Source: Dipylidium caninum (lineage: Eukaryota > Platyhelminthes > Cestoda > Cyclophyllidea > Dipylidiidae). From it: a stretch of 64,000 bases of DNA. Each line of letters opens with the position of its first letter. Within the stretch, counting starts at the first letter, position 1. Below, in pieces: positions 51,300 to 63,865 of the stretch. The DNA lies in the NCBI GenBank assembly GCA_017562135.1, contig QEYB01001381.1, forward strand, positions 248,001-312,000. Direction: 5' to 3'. The notes beneath the pieces are model-generated. The model was not told the DNA's origin and did no database searches. It was given only the letters and a program-made list of their open reading frames with translations. The position numbers were made by a program, and so were the translations under genes.

Positions 51300-54200
51300 A
51301 GGATGCGACTAACATGGCACTTCCTCCTCCGCGATGGGTCAGTTCGAGAAAAGTCGATGTAAACCGCAATTAGTTCCCACCTGGTTTCGGCAAAAACATA
51401 AACTAAGAATGGGATGGGAACTCAAAAACCGTTGTGAAATGAGTAAGAAAGTCTCGTTAACACTTATAAATAAAATATTGAGCCAACGCTACCAGGTATC
51501 TCTCTCAGTCAGGGCTTAACACGAAGTAAAGAGAAAGACTCGTTTCATAGTTTCCAACCTAAGATTTTGTGGTCACTTTGGTGAAAAAAACGACGCCGGA
51601 GACTATGGCCGGCAGAATTTGAGGAGATCCTACGAAAGTCACTTCAACAGTGCGGAGTATCACCGGCGAGGCGAAACACGCAGGTCCTGCAACAGTGTAC
51701 AACGCCTCTGTTAACAAATGTTGCCGTCAGAAGGCGTGTGAAAAAATAGCCGAACCGCACTTAGACAACGGGACGGCAGCAGAGAGAAAACAGTGTCAAA
51801 GCATGAATCAAGACTGGGTCGCAAAGTTGGCTGCGGCATTGTGTTCCCCGAGCTACTGACTCTACCCTGTGGACATCCTCCTGCAGCAATTTACTGGAAG
51901 CATCGGCAATTTTTTGTTTCCGCTGCCGGGCTGGCATGTCCTCTTCGCTGCATACAAATTTCCGGATGTTGGTTGTTTCCCCAAACATTCAGTGCTTTCT
52001 TAATCCCACTTTACTCAGATGTCCTTCTGAAAATTGCCTGAATGACTGACTCAATCCCCTGAGCCTTCATTTGGAGCTCATGTTTTAATGTTCTCACCGG
52101 TCCCATCCACCAAGAAAGACCTTCTTTTCGCACAATATTGTTAATCAAGGGCGAATTTACGTTGTTGTATGTGGAGAAATGCGTCGATCCCGTCAGTGAG
52201 GACACTGTAACAGTGCTTCTGCGTTTCCCAGGCCTACCGAAAACGATGAATAAAGACGAAGCAGATTCAGCGCGGAAGAGTAAACAGCCACCATTCGAGT
52301 TCCCTTTGAAGAGGTTGTTGAGCAGCTCCGCTTCCTTTGGTTTGAGGCTCTTTACTTTCCACTCGATGTCAGGACCTAAGCTTTTAGACAAACATCTCAT
52401 TCTTATGATGTTTAAGTCAACAAGTGAATCCTTATAGCCTAGCCGATTGTAAACTATTCAAAGAAGTCTTGACAAGTGTCATTATAGGCCTCTTTCTCAC
52501 CAGTTTCCGCAAGAGACATCGGTGAGCACGTGTAATTCAGCCTCAAATCCCCTTGAAGGAGTCGATTCCAAGGAACACCTTGATTACCTCCTTCGAATGA
52601 AGTCATTGTTTCCGTCATCAAGGAAGCGAATTTGTAACCAAAACGGTCTCCCTCCGTTATGGCAAGTCGACTTGAACTCTTTCAGGGATAATTAAAAGAG
52701 CCCGAGGGAGTGCGTCATTGAGGCCGGAGAACACTGTGACTATGTGTCGGCTGTTGCAAGGTTGTTGATTGAATTTTTAATGAAGAAGGCGCAGTTCCGA
52801 CAAAACCGGTGGAGTCTGGCAAGTTCAAACGTGTTGTGGGAAGGCTCTGTCGGATTCACACGCGGTCCGAAGATCTACGTGAAAGTGCGTTTCGAGATCT
52901 GAGGCCTTGAGAGCGTTTTTTGTATACCAGTGTGAGGAGTAAAATGTGCTGTGACTAAAAAATTAAAAGGTTCTATTGAGAAAAGTATCTAGCCAAAGAT
53001 CTCTGCGTGCGCTCGATCGAGAGTGAGGAGTCTCTCCGAAGCCAATCTCATGCAGCATCGCGTCCCCCTTCCATACAGGTTCAGAGAAGTTTCCTTTGCA
53101 GTGCGAAAAATTCCTTTTAAATCGTCGTATCAGGCGGGGGGCAAAGACTTCAAACAATTGAGTAATTGAGAGTTCTGCCCCCTCTTCCGGTCTGTGAGTC
53201 GGTTTGACCTTCTAATAAAGCCTATACTACATTCGCTAACCTTAAGAACTAGGAGCCGGTCTTATCCTCGCTCAATTCCACCTACCGATGCCTTATCCAA
53301 TTCACTCCACGCGACACTCATTACAAATCAGGGTTCCGCTGTGCAGAATGGACTTGTTGTCCGTTCTACTACGCATGTTCGACGTCCAATGCCTTGGTTC
53401 CGTGGACTCCTTCAAAAGAGTAGGTGATCGACTCGAAGGAGCTCGTGCTTCTACCAGAGGCCGATATTAAATGGACGAAATAGGGCACACACTTCATGGG
53501 CTTACTTCATGCTTAAAAAATTGCTGACAGCTAAAACTGAAAAGGTAATTGGAAGGGAGCTTTGCCACCCTGGAGAATAAAGTGAGCCAGATTATAACAA
53601 TCCCCATTAATTAGCTATTTATAAGAATAAATGGCTGGGAGTCAACCATTCGAATTGGTCTACTTTCTCACTTGAAGGTGGGAGAGGGTTGTAGCTGTGC
53701 GCAGGGCTATTTGGCCTTCCAATGATGGGAGGAGGGAGCCGGACCCGGTCTGTCCATTCGCCCTCGCATGGACGCAGCCGAGGCGTTCTGAACCCGCGGC
53801 CCATGACAACTGTCCAGGCACCCTCTTAATTCTATCCCTGCCAAATGACTCGAGGCTAAACAATGGAAAGAACATGCGGTCCTCTCGATACATCAGTAAT
53901 TCCACTTCCCTCCACACGCGTCCTAAGAACTTTGTCTGTTGAATTCCTTCCCATTGTTGAATATTACGTTTTGCATCTTTCAAGAACAAACTTGTGTATT
54001 TTAAAGTTGGGCGGATGATGATGACAATTTGGGAAATTTTTCGGGTAATCAACAGAAGCATGGACCCGAGTAACTCACGCTGGTGAGGGTGTTAAATGCT
54101 CTTAATGGTCACCAGGCTTGGAAGAACCTTTTCGCAAGGTTCCAGATGCTAGAGGATAAAAATAGCAGAAATAAAGGCGAATTAGGTGTTAATTTTAAAG

Positions 54201-55497
54201 CAAAAGATATATTACACACAAAGAACTTAACTAAAGCCGAAATAGCAAAAAGGTATTCGGTGCCCAGAGCGATAAAATTGAGGTAAGTTTGGTGAAATTT
54301 GCTAATAAGTAGCAAAAGTTCTAACATCTGGAGTCTTCCTCTTCGCTTGACAGAATCCTCTCTTCTTCTTCTTCTTCTTCTTCTTCTTCTTCTTTGTCTT
54401 TTGGCAGTTCGAGTGTCCACAAAAGGTGCCAACGTGTTCGTTAACAGTCTTTGACAACGGATGCACTACTGGTCCTGCCTAACACCAAGAGTCTGTCACA
54501 TTATACGACCGCTTGGTGTCACGAAAGTTCGTACCACGAGTGGTTTCCAGTGTCCAATCTCGCCTCAAGACGCAAGCTAAACAGAGCCGCGATTTAGGTT
54601 TGCGAGCTAGAGAGGATCAGACAATAGAAAAGGAAACTTCCAACAGACGGTGGGCGCTGGAGGGTGGGTGTAGTTCAAGTACCATTCCAATTGGTATAAC
54701 TTGCAGATGTCTGTCGTGCTCGACGACTTAATTCCTCTTAAAACAGTGGCAAAACTTTTCTCAATGACCGACAATTGTCGCCTTATTTATTAGAAACAGT
54801 CAGGTTTAAACATCTATTTGTGTTCCCTCGAGTTTACAAACCGAGATTATCACTCCATCTGGAGACCATTAACACCAAACAATCTCCATCTGCGGATCAT
54901 CTTCGGCGGCCCGGAGTCAGTCGCCTACTCCACTCGCAACTCCACGGGCAGAGCGCGTAAAAGGGGGACAATTCATGTCTCCACATGACCTGCAAGGCTG
55001 TCACAGAAACAGCCTACAGTACGCGGGTGTACCGCGTTGCCACCGCCTTTCCGGTCCCTCAGAAACGATCTCGACTGCGTCCAGTTGGAGGACACACGAG
55101 GCTCTTCCTGGAATCAGGAATTTGGATACTTCTCTAACGCTGCACATTGCCGGTGGCACAGTAAATCTATCGCCTTGAGCTCTCATGAGATTGGCAAACA
55201 GGAGGGGATTTCTCCACTGCACGACATGTGTGGCAGGACTTTTGGCCACCGCAAGTGCCGTTCACATTTCTCTCCCCCAACTTCTCCGTTTGCCGGTTAA
55301 AACGCAAAAGGAAGACACCTCGATCTTGTTGCTACGAAGCACTATACCAAATGTCGGGGAAGTAAATTAATAAAAATGCACGCAAGCCTGGAAAAATTGT
55401 GACACAGGGCGTCTGAGTGATCACGTTAACAGCGAAATAAATAGGTGCATCCTTAAAGCCATAAATCGGCAATAAATACTAATGCGTTAGAGCCTTT
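51300..55497. other. no recognisable gene
   Basis: Several long open frames, for example 52400-52011 and 51988-51761 on the minus strand, have plausible composition. None has a family motif or a phase-consistent splice chain. A CTT microsatellite is at 54358-54394. Confidence 0.4.
54358..54394 (+). repeat. (CTT)n microsatellite
   Basis: About twelve CTT units without interruption. Confidence 0.95.
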
Positions 55498-56728
55498 CTA
55501 GGAGATGGAGACGGAGCCAGCTGCAAACTCGGCCTCGGTGCAGAGGTCGCGCCGGCTGGTGACACAGACGGAAGGCATAAAATTAGCATGTCGGACCTTA
55601 AAAGGGTGAGGGGGGATGAGGGAGGGCTGGAGGGGCGGCTAGCGGGGCGGGTGGGGCGGGACACCGTGGTGACCCGCCCAGTCGGGGTGGTCCGGTCGGG
55701 TCGTGACTAAGCCCCTGCAAAGGCCACGCGTCCACGCTGAGGGGACACGCGGGCAACGGGACGACCTAAGCGAGGAATTCTCGGCCATCTGTCCTTCTGC
55801 CTGCTTGTCCAAAACTGACCTTCTGTTTATCCATAAAATATCTTGTTTAAATTCACCATAATTTGTACCAGGTCTTTAAATGACATTTCGTGACAAGTGA
55901 AAGTTGTTTGGGTTAAAAGTTGGTTAACTTGAACGCTTGGTGGACTTTGCATGATGACAAATTAGGCTTAAAAAGTGGGAGAAAATTGGTTTTTGTCCTC
56001 GTAGCCGTTCGCTAATGAGCCAAAAATACCTCATGAATCCCTCTTCCGACAGTCTACTCCGCTTTGAAAGCACTAGAAATCACTTCGCCAAGCAGGAACA
56101 AAAATTATGCCTTAGCTACGTGGCTGTATTACAAACACCCCTAAAAAGCATTAGTTTCTGAAGCTGAAAAACCCAAAATTCCGGAAAGTGAGAACCATCT
56201 TCTTAGGCGATACCCGTAGTTGCGAGAGGCACTTGTAAACATCAAATTGGTTCTTGCTCCGTTTTCCGAGAAGTGCCCATTTTACTGGATTTTAACCAAA
56301 AACACTTGCCCCGACGGAGTGATCTACTCTAGCGTAATTTGTAAAAAAATGAAACTTTATCTGTAAAATGAAGACCGATTATTCATGATTCTATTCTGAC
56401 ACCTTCTGCGGTTTGTGACGGGTTGCAACATTGAAGTTTTGTGGAAATGTTAGTTTTTGTTTGTAATTGCGACCATCCAGTGCGGACCATCCGCCCTCAG
56501 GACTGTTGCGTCGCGACTTGGCGCAACCAGTAGCCAGAGTAAAGCAAAAGTACGTGAAGAGGCTCATTTGGGCATAAATTTATTCATAAGTGACATTACT
56601 ACACTTTCCAAATGACAGCAAACTTACCTTCATGTTGCTCCGCACCGTAAGAACTGATTTAGTGAGGAACAAGGCCTCCGGCAGATTCACCGGTTTGCTT
56701 TGAGATGGGGGCGATTTCAGCCACACTA
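55498..56728 (-). CDS. candidate last two exons of an unidentified minus-strand gene
   Basis: Exon 56728-56628 has a TTCTAG acceptor and ends at a perfect GTAAGT donor in phase 0. It encodes VWLKSPPSQSKPVNLPEALF then LTKSVLTVRSNMK. Exon 55596-55498 follows a pyrimidine-rich acceptor (CTCACCCTTTTAAG), also phase 0, and reads VRHANFMPSVCVTSRRDLCT then EAEFAAGSVSIS to a TAG stop. The intron is 1031 nt. Upstream exons to the right were not identified; the entering phase should be 1. No family recognised. The plus-strand exon chain at 57.1-58.5 kb would lie inside or beside this gene, so one of the two models may be wrong. Confidence 0.4.
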
Positions 56729-57089
56729 CTAGAACAGCGTATCGGTATTTATTGCCGCAGTATCAGAGTCTAATCAAGTGGTGCGCTGGAAGGTAGGCGG
56801 GTCGTGTGGCCGTGGAGGAGCCCCTCATGGACAGCTAATAGCCGGAAGTAATTGGAGTTGGGAGAGGCAAAAATCCCTGTTTCCCCGCCCCACACCCCCC
56901 ACTCAAAACTTCCGGCGCGTGACCTTTAACGTGGGCCTCGAATGGGGCATAGTAAACATCCGCTGAAGTGACATTTTGGTCAGGGTTCGGCCGCGACGGG
57001 GTTTCCGCAGGCAGCACTCTGAGTCCCGAGTCCGTAAGTTGCGCTATCGAACCGGTGCCCCTGTCGTAGTAAACATCGAAGTTCGACAG

Positions 57090-58510
57090 TCACCTACTCG
57101 TCCACAAGACCCTCCAATGCGACGTCCTACATGCTGGAATACGACTGGGTGCAGGTCTTCAATCCGATGCAAAGGAAGGTAAATAATCTTAAGTATGGGG
57201 AATTTACTAAGTACGGTAAATGAAGCTCTGCCCAGTACACTCACTTGAGAGACGCTTCAGAGATAATTGGAATGACAAAATCATGCTTCACCATGGAGTA
57301 TTTTGCAACCGAATTTGAGACCGCCTAAAACATTCGCCATTCCACGCCATGAGGCTGTAACTCCTCCCTAAATGTGGTGTTTGTACAACTTTCCACGAGT
57401 GTTCCCGCAAGGCTTTCACCAATGCTTGAACTGTAGGCTCAGGAAAAAATGATACATTTTGGGATACTGCTCAATTTAGCGATTGCTTTCCTCCCACTTT
57501 GCTTGCTGTGTCCAGTTGATTTTCTCTGTCGGTCACTCACTTATTCGAGGCACACTTGAAACGGTGCCGGATGGTCCTTGAAATGATACACTTTCAACTC
57601 ACTTTCAGCCTTAATTTCTCATTTCGTGTGCAGGGTGCTCACGTTAGGTGTAACGTCTACTCTTTCGATTTCATCATTGAGCGCGTTTTGCAGCGGAGCA
57701 ACGTAATTAGAGACTCGGCCTCTAGTCTCCAAAAACCACCGGTTCGCTCAATGAGCTTCTATTTCCTAATAGTTTTTAATTCACGCCACTCTCTCTCTCT
57801 CTCCCTCTCTCTCCACCTCGTGATCACTCTTACGCCTGAGCCAGAGCTCCTCCGCCACATAGGCACGAAAGCTCAGGAGTAAGTCACCCGGGCGCATGCA
57901 GACGAGATGAGTTTGAACAATAATGCTTTAAGGAGATTCCCTTGGCGCGTCCTGCCGCTGACTGCAATTCGCGTTTTCTTGGGGTGATTGCAAGAACTGT
58001 GAACGTTCAGCAGGGAAAAGGAATCCCAAGAGTTTCACGAAACTGCTTCACAATTGCCTTGCAACATCTTGTAAAACAACCCTGTTAAAATTGCGTTTCT
58101 CTTTGTCTTCTTTTACTGCCTCACCGCGCCTACGCTGAAGTTTTTACACAGTCACCAACTTGTTCCTCCTTCAGAAATAAACAAAGACTCCAGTTGAAAA
58201 ATTATGGATTCCGTTACGCTTATTCTAAGATGTCTGCATACCATTTTGTTTAAATGATGTAAATCGGTGGAACTCAACTGTCAACATTTGCGATGAGAGT
58301 GGATTATCAACAACTACAAACCAAAGAACCACTAATAACGGAAATAATTTGTCAGAAATTTTTGAATTTGTACGGAAGTGCGATATTACCCATCTCCTCA
58401 AGGGCTATTATTTCCACCCTTTCAACTGTTTTATTCCAAAAAAAGAGTGAAAATTGTCATCTTCAACGACAGCCAGCTGGAGAACTTCGGAGACCGTGAA
58501 AGAATAACGG
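57090..58510 (+). CDS. candidate internal exon chain of an unidentified plus-strand gene
   Basis: Four exons with matching phases: 57090-57178 (ends at a GTAAAT donor), 57634-57702 (acceptor GTGTGCAG), 57841-57878 (ends at GTAAGT) and one starting at 58446. The joined frame reads SYMLEYDWVQVFNPMQRK, then GAHVRCNVYSFDFIIERVLQ, then NPELLRHIGTKAQ, then EVKIVIFNDSQLENFGDRE. The third acceptor uses a CT microsatellite (57788-57814) as pyrimidine tract. The first and last exons were not found; the end near 58.5 kb is approximate because no strong donor follows. The sequence looks like a compact alpha/beta domain but no family was recognised. Confidence 0.36.
57788..57814 (+). repeat. (CT)n microsatellite
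   Basis: Interrupted CT run, 25-50 nt before a candidate splice acceptor. Confidence 0.85.
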
Positions 58511-58519
58511 GACTCGGAC

Positions 58520-61500
58520 ATACCCTTTTTCCTTGTCCGTTGTCCATTGGCAGCCATTGCTGTTACTTGTGAAGGTTTAAGGATGCCAAAATTTGACATT
58601 CGCTCAGATGAAGGGCGTGGCAACATCAACTACTGGGCGTAGCAGTTGATGCGGAACACCAAGGGTTACAAAAGACTTTTAGCATGTGCTCCGATCTCGG
58701 GGCTAATCAGCCATGTCATCGTCTCCACATGTCAATCCAGGCTGGTAAACAATAAGTGCTGTTAGAAGTTGGGAGGCAATTTGACTGTCAAACATGTGAT
58801 AAATTTTACTCTCCTTCGTAGTTTTCACATCCATTTTTAGTGAGGTCGGCGAAGAGGATTGAGTGATGAACGCCGACACGTTAACTCTACGCTGAAGATA
58901 CAAGGCTACCAGCCTAACAGTCTAGCAGTTCGCCCCTGGTCTGCCCTGAGAAAGATGAAGTCGTCAGTGAACGATGCCGAGGCCGAGCAGAAATGCACCT
59001 CAAAGCATTGAATGGACGTAAAAGTTTTACGAGTTTTTATTGGAGGAGGGTTCTTTGAATCACCAGGAGCAAGCGGAGAATAATTTTGAATGAAATAACA
59101 TGTAGACTCAATTAATAAATCCTTGCAGCGAAAATAGGTTAATGCGGTGGTTCTATGAGTTGATTAGGGGAAGTGCGTTTAGCTCGGATACCAACGCTAT
59201 TTAGTTCTCTTCCACTGTCTCCCTAACACGTAGTTGGACTGTTAACCAACAGAACAAGAGACTGTTTCATTTCCACATTAGTCGCCTCAGGCGTGTTCGC
59301 ACACAATTAGGAGAACTGGGCAAATTTCCCAAGTAATGCCTCCGGGGTGAAATAAATAAATAATCATGGTGGAATTTTAATGTCTTGGTGTGTTCATGCC
59401 CACCAAGTCCCTTTAATTTGTGACCACGGAATTCTCTTCCCGAAAACACAGACTTTTCCAGTATATGTGTATGCCTGGATAATCAAAAAGCCTTAAGCGC
59501 AGTTACTTTAACCTGGGCAGAAGATTTTCCTACTTGGGCAGATGCGACGCGTTAGAATCCGCTCTCTCTATGTACACTTGATTGCTTACTGTTAACACTG
59601 TGAAATAAATAGATTCCCACGAAATTTTACGATATGACATTCTATAAAGAATGGATTCAGGAGGCTCCGGTGAAGGATCATGCTACTAGCCGAACTGCAG
59701 AAACTCCCTTGTACCGTCCGGAGAAGATAACTCGGGAAATGTTCTAGAATTAAAACGACGATTCATTCTGTGATATTCCACTAATTTGGGTTCCAGCACG
59801 GAATGGGACGACTCCTTCCCCCTACCATTGAAAAACTTTGAAGACCTACGATCGCGTTACTGCTAACTTGAAGTTTCTTTACATATTTCGAGCAGCTTCT
59901 GTTACAAGTTATTTAGTTTTGTGTTGGGATTTATGAATGTGAGTGGCGACTAATCCTCTGCCCAACGTCACCATCGCTTAAAATTAAAAACATAATGTGC
60001 GCGAAGGGTGTGGTAATAAAATCACTTTCCTTATCAAAGAAAAAACGATTGTTTTGTTGCCTGCCTATTTTATTAGGTCCCAATTATTCCTAACGACCAG
60101 GCTAGACAAGACTTGCGTGTATCGCCCCGCATTATCTCCGCCGACTGTGCGCTCCGCTAATTCCCTAATAGCCTGCAACGGCGCGACAATCGAGACACCA
60201 TTGGGGAAATTCTGAACGAAACACCGACATTGTCACCGGTAAATACTGCGATGTGCTCCAAGCACAATTGGGCTGTTGTGTGGCAAATAACATCCGGGAG
60301 TCAGGCAAAATGCCCAAGTCCCGCGGGCTTTTTTGCGTCCACAACTGTGATCGCACTTTAACGAGCAATTAACTGGAGAATGTGAATGCTTTCCGTCCTG
60401 ACGTCGTGACGGAGGACTTCATAATCCCCCACTTGTTGTCTCCGTCGGTTTTCATTCATGTAGATAACGGCGAACAGGTTGACACGCACACCCACCAGGG
60501 AAGAGCGTTTGACATAAGTGTGGCGAAGATCTCCAACCACCGTGGGCGATTTCGACTCAGCTCCCATTTTACAATTGCTTGATCAGACACTTGTGGAGGG
60601 AAAAGATTCCTCTGGCCCGGTTGTTAAAGGTAACTCGACTTCGCAGCGGTCATTTGTTATTTTAGTGGGTTTCGTGATTTCACTTTTCCTTACCCCATTC
60701 CAAAAGTGAAGTTGTTAATTGGCTTTCATATATCCAACATTCCACTGATGCACGTTGTACGACAGTTTTATAAACTTCTCCTTTGTTGCTCCTCTTTATT
60801 ATTTCAAATAGTTCTGCAATCCATGCTTGATGGTTGTTAAACAGTTGTTATTATCACAAATTCACAGACCTAAAAAGCTCGAAATATTTAACTGCACTTG
60901 TTGAATTTGGAAGTCTGCGGAGGAGCGCGTCTGCGGCAGTGGACCCCAGGAGAGGCGGGGTGTGGGCTGACGCGAGAGCCCAGGAACTCCTCTTCGTTGG
61001 AGGCAGAATGGCGGCTGAAATGACCTGACATCAATGGGATAACGCCGGTACGACATTGCCTGACCATGTAACTCCCGGCTCGGTTCACTCCTATCAGATG
61101 GGTGTAGAATACACGAACTTATCCATTGCCAACAACCACTACAGAGGATCAAAATGACTTTGAGGTGTGCATTTAGACAAACTCCGCCGTGGGAGGGTAT
61201 CGTAGTGTGAAGGAGTTCTTGATCAAGCCTTCCTAATGACCTCACATGACGGTAAATTGAAGAGTTCTTCAGGGGGGAGAGAATTATGAAACTAATATCA
61301 TTTGATGGAAAGACTGAAAGCGAATGCATCGATGAAGAGGAAGGTGTTCATGGCGACTCTCCCACCTTCGACATTCACATTGTTAGCGGCGTTGATGGAT
61401 TGCGCATTATTAATCCCACCACCATTTGCACAGCTCTCACAAAGTGGCCATAGTTACGGTTTTTTACCAAACAGCACACCCGTCTGCTTCCAGCAGACCA

Positions 61501-63700
61501 GTTAAATTCAACTGATAGCAACAATAAGCGTATAGGCTCTTTTTTCGAGATGTGGGATGGTAGGTTTTTAGGACAATGGGGTTTAAAACCGTGTGTTCAG
61601 AATAGGCATCCCAAATAATCTTAATAACAAGTGAAAATGTTTTCGCGAACGAAACCTCCTGACAGGATAGAATGATACGTCCATTAGGGAAGGTGGTGGG
61701 GTTTACCTTATTGCATGCCCCGCCTAACCACAACAATTTTAGACACTACTACTTAAGTCGCATTTCAGCGAATTAAAGGCTCGAAATGTTAGTATTTGGA
61801 CGTTGAATTAATCCACCTTATAAAACATGCAACTTTTTTAGGTTTTCAAGTTGCAGTAGACATTGCTTTGTTTAGAACAAGAGTCTAAGAGAGCATGTTT
61901 CACTACAGGTAATGAAACTGAGAGGTTGCTGCAGAGTTTTACAACACATTTTGAAATATACGAGGTTATGAAAGAGTCGGGACGTGATTAAAGTAAAATA
62001 TCTTGTTACAACATATATGAAAATGATATATTTGCTGCGTTTGACAGACAAGGATGCGTAATAAGCATTCCTCCTCGCACAAAATATTGACAATCGTAAT
62101 TTGAAGAGATCTAAAATGAGATTCGGTGCATTTTGTACCATTAAATAAGCTCATAAATTTCTTTAATTGCCTCAAATTTCGTTGGTGCGAGGAAAACACG
62201 CTTACTATAAAGGGTTAGGCTGTTGCTTATTCCTCAAGTCTTAACGTGCCGACCCTGCGTGGAATAAAATTTATTAATTACGCAGTGAGAGGTAAGTTGC
62301 CGGAGGCGTGGCCGGAAGGCCACACCGCCAAAACGGAAGCCAAACCACGGAGACGGACGAGTCTGCATAGTTAAATAGACAACTAATAGCAGCTATAAAA
62401 TCGCCCCAATTTCGTCACTCCTTTTGCTCACAAAATACTTCCCCGTTTAAATGGAAGATCCTCGCCATTCCAACAGCTTCCTCAAAAGAGTGACATGACA
62501 TTGTCTCGATAGAGTCCCTTATTTGCACGGTCAAAGATTTTGGAAGTTAATTGTGGTTTTTTGGCAGCTGTTAAGAATTATAACCGGGACTTTTCAGTTA
62601 ACGTCCTATTTTTATTCTAAAATTCACGAACTAACCATGACTTAGGGTTATTTGTGCGCTTATTCTGCACTTTTCAACGTGGTGGACACTGTCGACTATT
62701 TGCCATTGCAATGCTGAAAGCTGAGAGATTGTTATTGTTCCCCATCAGCGGTGCTCCTTCTCTCTGCGCCCTCCTGAAAAACTAATTAACCGATGAAATA
62801 TTGTTGGGAGGGAAGACCCTAACAATGCGAGTCATCTACTAACATGTTAGAGATTGACAATAGGAATGAATGGCCAATACAGCGTTGTCATGGTAGTCTG
62901 CGAAGCTGAGCGAATAGTAAGTGGCCCAAATTCCTCAAGGCCCTTTTCAACCGCCACGATTTGAAAGCCACCCGATAGCGGTACAATCCACGCCTCTGGT
63001 GGTATTTCCCTCGAGTACCTGACGTACTCTTGGGAGAAGAGCGCAATTTCCTCAGCTTACGTCCCAATTTTTCTTGTCCCATTTAATATTTTTATTAGTC
63101 CTCAAAAATGGGATCTTCTTGTGTGTTTGTTCCTGCCATCTGGTGTCTGTTTGGCGGGTAAAAAACGAAGCCTCTGATCCCTTTGAGATACCGACGAAAA
63201 CGGTTGAAAAAAGTTTCTTTCTACTCCTGAAATCTGTCCTTGACACACAGGTGATTGCTCTGGCTACCACGTTTGAGTTGAAAAGTGTAATATCCTCCTC
63301 GATGTCGTTGAAATAAGCGGGAACACAACTTAGGAGTTGGTTTGGAAGTTACTCCTTTTTGCAATTTTCATTTGATGAAGCTGCAAAAAACGCTCCACAA
63401 TTTGGTGAAAACGATGCGGTCATCTTGAAGCGAAGCGAGAAATAATCACATCAACCAGTAGCCATTTTGCCCCAGAAACTCAGGATAAACGATTGCTAAT
63501 GCTTGCTTTGAGGCAGACTTGTAAGTAAATGGCCCAAAAACACAAGGGCTGAGGTGGAATGAATTTGCGCAAAATGGAAGTACGTAGAAGCAAGGCGGTA
63601 GCATCGGCATTGTGTGCATTGTGTCCGCGGTTTGATGTTGGTGAGTCAGGGTGAAGGATCACCCGGCACACCGCGGAGACATGTTTTGTTCAAATTTTGC
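58520..63700. other. no recognisable gene; scattered coding-like fragments
   Basis: Candidates without a consistent gene model: 63056-62850 minus (SQEYVRYSREIPPEAWIVPL and on, to a stop), 60370-60582 plus and its minus-strand mirror, 60518-60709 plus (a possible hydrophobic C-terminal tail), and 63251-63316 plus (a possible short last exon after a CACACAG acceptor). The rest is AT-rich spacer. Confidence 0.35.
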
Positions 63701-63732
63701 TGTAAAGTTGCGCTACTTTTCTTCCGGCCCAT

Positions 63733-63865
63733 TTCCGTCCCCGTCTCCGTCTCCGTCTCCGTCCCCGTCCCCGTCCCCCCCCCCCGCCTGTCCCGTCCCC
63801 TGTCCCTGTCCTCCGTCCGACCCGCCCCGCCCCGCCCCGCCAGGCCCCGCCCAGTCCAGCCCCGG
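63733..63865 (+). repeat. C-rich minisatellite (CCGTCT/CCGTCC hexamers, then CCCCG units)
   Basis: Repeats of CCGTCT and CCGTCC are followed by an eight-C run and GCCCC/CCCCG units. The strand asymmetry is extreme, with almost no A. The complementary strand has many G3-G4 blocks able to form G-quadruplexes. Open frames through it are artefacts of the repeat. Confidence 0.9.

Noticed and set aside
51761..52400. Two long minus-strand open frames (129 and 75 residues)
   Set aside because: Plausible composition, but no connecting splice sites in phase and no recognised domain.
60358..60582. Overlapping plus and minus frames, both protein-like
   Set aside because: Neither has a supported splice boundary, and mirror-strand openness can arise from codon symmetry.
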